Source of the DNA: Gemmata massiliana
GTDB taxonomy: Bacteria > Planctomycetota > Planctomycetia > Gemmatales > Gemmataceae
Length of the DNA: 64,000 nucleotides
Direction of reading: 5' to 3'
Assembly: GCA_000531095.1 (NCBI GenBank)
Contig: HG799468.1
Coordinates: forward strand, 52,060 to 116,059
Made by a program: the position numbers and the translations under genes. This document shows, one piece after another, positions 61,537-64,000 of this stretch. A model generated the notes under the pieces. It was not told the origin of the DNA. It did not search any database and worked only from the letters and a program-made list of their open reading frames with translations. How positions within the stretch are numbered: the stretch's first letter is position 1; each line of letters begins with the position of its first letter.

Positions 61537-64000
61537 ATGGCGACCGAACTCCCGAAGGCATACGACTCGAAAGCGGCCCAGGAGAAGTGGCTCACGTTCT
61601 GGGAGGAACGCGGGTACTTCCACAGCAAGCCGGATTCGACCAAGAAGCCGTTCACCATCGTGATCCCGCCGCCGAACGTGACCGGCGCGCTTCACATGGG
61701 GCACGCGCTCAACAACACGCTCCAGGACGTGCTGATCCGCTGGCGCCGGATGCAGGGCTACAACGCCCTCTGGATGCCCGGCACGGACCACGCCGGTATC
61801 GCCACGCAATCCGTGGTGGAGCGGCTCGTGTTCACACAGGAGAAGAAGACCCGGCACGACCTCGGCCGCGACGAATTGGTGAAGCGTATTTGGGAGTGGA
61901 AGGACAAGTACGAGACGCGCATCCTCGGCCAGCTCCGCGAAATCGGTGCGAGCTGCGACTGGAGCCGGACGCGGTTCACGCTCGATCCGGTGTGCGCCCG
62001 GGCCGTGCGCGAGACGTTCTTCCGCATGTTCCGCGACGGCTACATCTACCGCGGCAAGCGGTTGGTGAACTGGGACACGCACCTGCAAACGTCCGTGGCC
62101 GACGATGAAACGTACACCGAGGACACCAAGAGCGGGTTCTGGACGTTCAAGTACCCGGTGATCGACGGGGACCAACTGACAGGTGAGTTTCTCTCGTTCA
62201 GCACTACACGGCCTGAGACCATGTTGGGAGATACCGCACTGTGTGTACATCCCAGTGATGCTCGGTACAAGCATCTTGTCGGGAAGTGGGCGGGTGTGCC
62301 GCTCACGAACCGGAAGGTACCCATCATCGCGGACGGCATTCTCGCAGACCCGGAACTCGGTACGGGTTGCGTGAAGGTGACGCCAGCGCACGACCCGAAC
62401 GACTACGCGTGCTGGCAACGGAATCAATTCATCCAGATGATCAACATCCTGAATCCTGACGGCACGATCAACGAAAACGGCGGTGAATACAAGGGCATGG
62501 ACCGCTACAAGGCCCGCGAAGCCGTGACGAAGAAGATGGAGGAACTCGGCCTCTACGTGGAGAAGGCCGACCGCATCGTGCCATTGAAGTTCAGCGACCG
62601 CAGCAAGACGCCGATCGAGCCGCTGCTGTCGGACCAGTGGTTCGTGAAGATGGCGGATCGCGACGACGGCAAGCCCGGTCTCGCGCAAATGACAATGGAC
62701 GCGGTGACCGACAGCCGCGTGAAATTCTTCCCGGAGCGCTACGCGCGCTCGTACCTCGACTGGTTGGGCGAGAAACGCGATTGGTGTATCAGCCGTCAAC
62801 TGTGGTGGGGCCACCGCATCCCAATTTGGAGTCGACCCAACAACGATGAAATGGGCGAGCCGACCAAATACATGTCACGAATTCAGGCTCTCGAATCTGA
62901 ATTCCCTAGCAAAATCGCGCACCAAGGTGGAATTTCGATTCTTCCGCCAAGTGAGGATCACGCAGCTATCCACAGTCCAAGAACACTCGTCGCGATTGCC
63001 CCAGGTGCAACTGACATCGAACAGGAAGTAGAACAATTGGGTTTTGTGCAAGACCCGGACGTACTCGATACGTGGTTCTCGTCCGCGCTGTGGCCGCACT
63101 CGACGCTCGGCTGGCCCGGGCCGGCGCTGCCCGAAGAGAAGCCGAATCGCGTGGCGCCCGATTGGGAAAAGGACCGCTACTACTACCCCACATCGGTGCT
63201 GGTGACCAACCGCGACATCATCACGCTGTGGGTGGCGCGGATGGTGCTGACGGGGTTGTACAACCTGAACGAGATTCCGTTCAGCCATGTGTACATCCAC
63301 CCGAAGGTGATGGACGGGTTCGGCGAGGGCATGAGCAAGACGAAGGGCAACGGGGTGGACCCGCTCGACATCATTGACCGCTACGGCACCGACGCGATGC
63401 GCTACGGCATGGTGAAACTCGCCACCGAGACGCAGGATTCGCGGTTGCCGGTGTCAAACGTGTGTCCGCACTGCGGCAAAGAAGTGCCGGTGAAGCAAGA
63501 GCACATGTACATGCGGACCAAGAAGCTCAACTGCCCGGAGTGCAAGCAGCCGTTCCGCCCGGGCGGGCCGTGGCCGATGGATGACGCGGAACTGAAGACC
63601 GCGAAACAGGGCTCCGACCGCTTCGAGGAGGGCCGGAACTTCGCCAACAAGATGTGGAACGCGACACGGTTCCTCCTCATGAACCTGGAGGGCTACGCGC
63701 CCGACGCGGTGAAGTTGGACGAACTGCCCACGGAAGACAAGTGGCTGCTCTCACGGCTCGCGACCACCACGAAGGCCGTGACGTCGGCATTGGAGGGCTA
63801 CCACTTCAGCGACGTGGCCCGGCTCCTCTATGACTTCGTGTGGAGCGAGTTCTGCGACTGGTACATCGAGATGTCGAAGGGGCGCCTGAAAGACGCCACC
63901 GCCCGCCCGCTCGCGCAGCGCGTGCTCGCCGGGGTGCTTGATGGCATCCTGCGTCTGGTGCAACCGGTGATGCCGTTCGTGGCGGAATCGCTGTGGCAGG
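61537..64000 (+). CDS. valS: Valyl-tRNA synthetase (3' truncated by window edge)
   Basis: Class I synthetase charging tRNA-Val; 821 codons visible and the frame is open to the window end. PPPNVTGALHMGHAL carries the HIGH motif (His53-His56), GTDHAGIATQ and the editing domain (FSTTRPETMLGDTALCVHPSD, GTGCVKVTPAHDPNDY) follow. The KMSKS-type loop is GEGMSKTKGNGVDPLD (599-603), with Gly where Lys is usual. An unusual cysteine cluster (VCPHCGK... LNCPECKQ, residues 643-669) sits after the KMSKS loop. Residues ~432-505, before QDPDVLDTWFSSALWP, are encoded by distinctly AT-richer sequence. AGG lies about 9 nt before ATG 61537. Confidence 0.95.
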   Translation, partial: MATELPKAYDSKAAQEKWLTFWEERGYFHSKPDSTKKPFTIVIPPPNVTGALHMGHALNNTLQDVLIRWRRMQGYNALWMPGTDHAGIATQSVVERLVFTQEKKTRHDLGRDELVKRIWEWKDKYETRILGQLREIGASCDWSRTRFTLDPVCARAVRETFFRMFRDGYIYRGKRLVNWDTHLQTSVADDETYTEDTKSGFWTFKYPVIDGDQLTGEFLSFSTTRPETMLGDTALCVHPSDARYKHLVGKWAGVPLTNRKVPIIADGILADPELGTGCVKVTPAHDPNDYACWQRNQFIQMINILNPDGTINENGGEYKGMDRYKAREAVTKKMEELGLYVEKADRIVPLKFSDRSKTPIEPLLSDQWFVKMADRDDGKPGLAQMTMDAVTDSRVKFFPERYARSYLDWLGEKRDWCISRQLWWGHRIPIWSRPNNDEMGEPTKYMSRIQALESEFPSKIAHQGGISILPPSEDHAAIHSPRTLVAIAPGATDIEQEVEQLGFVQDPDVLDTWFSSALWPHSTLGWPGPALPEEKPNRVAPDWEKDRYYYPTSVLVTNRDIITLWVARMVLTGLYNLNEIPFSHVYIHPKVMDGFGEGMSKTKGNGVDPLDIIDRYGTDAMRYGMVKLATETQDSRLPVSNVCPHCGKEVPVKQEHMYMRTKKLNCPECKQPFRPGGPWPMDDAELKTAKQGSDRFEEGRNFANKMWNATRFLLMNLEGYAPDAVKLDELPTEDKWLLSRLATTTKAVTSALEGYHFSDVARLLYDFVWSEFCDWYIEMSKGRLKDATARPLAQRVLAGVLDGILRLVQPVMPFVAESLWQ

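Noticed and set aside
59996-61561. 521-codon minus-strand frame opposite cimA
   Set aside because: Antisense shadow of a clearly conserved gene; composition is high in His/Arg/Val with no recognisable domain.

Overview
The window looks like a chromosome segment of a Gemmata-type planctomycete (Gemmataceae). Pointers are the high GC content, paired DUF1501 and DUF1549/DUF1553 cytochrome genes, two DUF1559 prepilin-like proteins, an FG-GAP protein with the planctomycete 'LETLEDRLTPA' N-terminus, ASPIC/UnbV-TPR gene pairs, and a relic of the Gemmata 'TEAEW' paralogue family. The species cannot be named from this alone.

Layout. 1-3.7 kb: end of a chemotaxis operon (MCP, CheB, frameshifted CheR). 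3.7-7.8 kb: a gene graveyard with a 'TEAEW' family relic, an IS4-like transposase stub, a receiver protein lacking its phospho-acceptor Asp, an ISKra4-like fragment and a multiply broken DinG helicase. 7.8-12.3 kb: macro-domain protein, membrane protein, ATP-grasp-like protein, LacD-type aldolase, FG-GAP protein. 13.5-19.8 kb: two tandem TPR + ASPIC/UnbV pairs. 19.9-32.1 kb: a lipoprotein, two DUF1559 proteins and two DUF1501 + DUF1549/1553 pairs. 32.4-34.8 kb: an unusual aminotransferase-radical SAM fusion, divergent from a polysaccharide deacetylase. 36.7-40.1 kb: ADP-ribosylglycohydrolase and the rpsB-tsf-rpsT translation genes. 40.3-47.1 kb: HisA-like protein, two GNATs, an AT-rich hypothetical, TruB, a lipid kinase, ArsR and FmdB proteins, a rhomboid protease. 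47.7-52.5 kb: a giant repeat-rich membrane protein. 52.5-54.9 kb: three small plus-strand orphan genes separated by attC-like hairpins. 55-64 kb: WD40 protein, NadB, a secreted protein, a Uma2 nuclease, then a branched-chain amino-acid leader peptide and attenuator, citramalate synthase (CimA), and the start of valyl-tRNA synthetase.

The two strongest system-level signals are (a) a classical ilv-type transcription attenuator in front of cimA: an Ile/Val-rich 34-codon leader, three mutually exclusive 9-nt segments and a T-tract terminator; and (b) an integron-like cassette array without an integrase, in which attC-like sites follow the giant gene and each of three unrelated small genes (coiled-coil membrane protein, HEPN-like protein, PD-(D/E)XK-like protein). 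The aminotransferase-radical SAM fusion is the best single-gene novelty.

Caution on data quality: 33 of the 34 bases of a phage P1 loxP site lie inside one cytochrome gene. I read this as a mate-pair library linker left in the assembly, not biology. Four single-base deletions that break otherwise intact genes (cheR, the second ASPIC gene, and two in the giant repeat gene) lie at or beside short homopolymers and fit the same kind of sequencing error.
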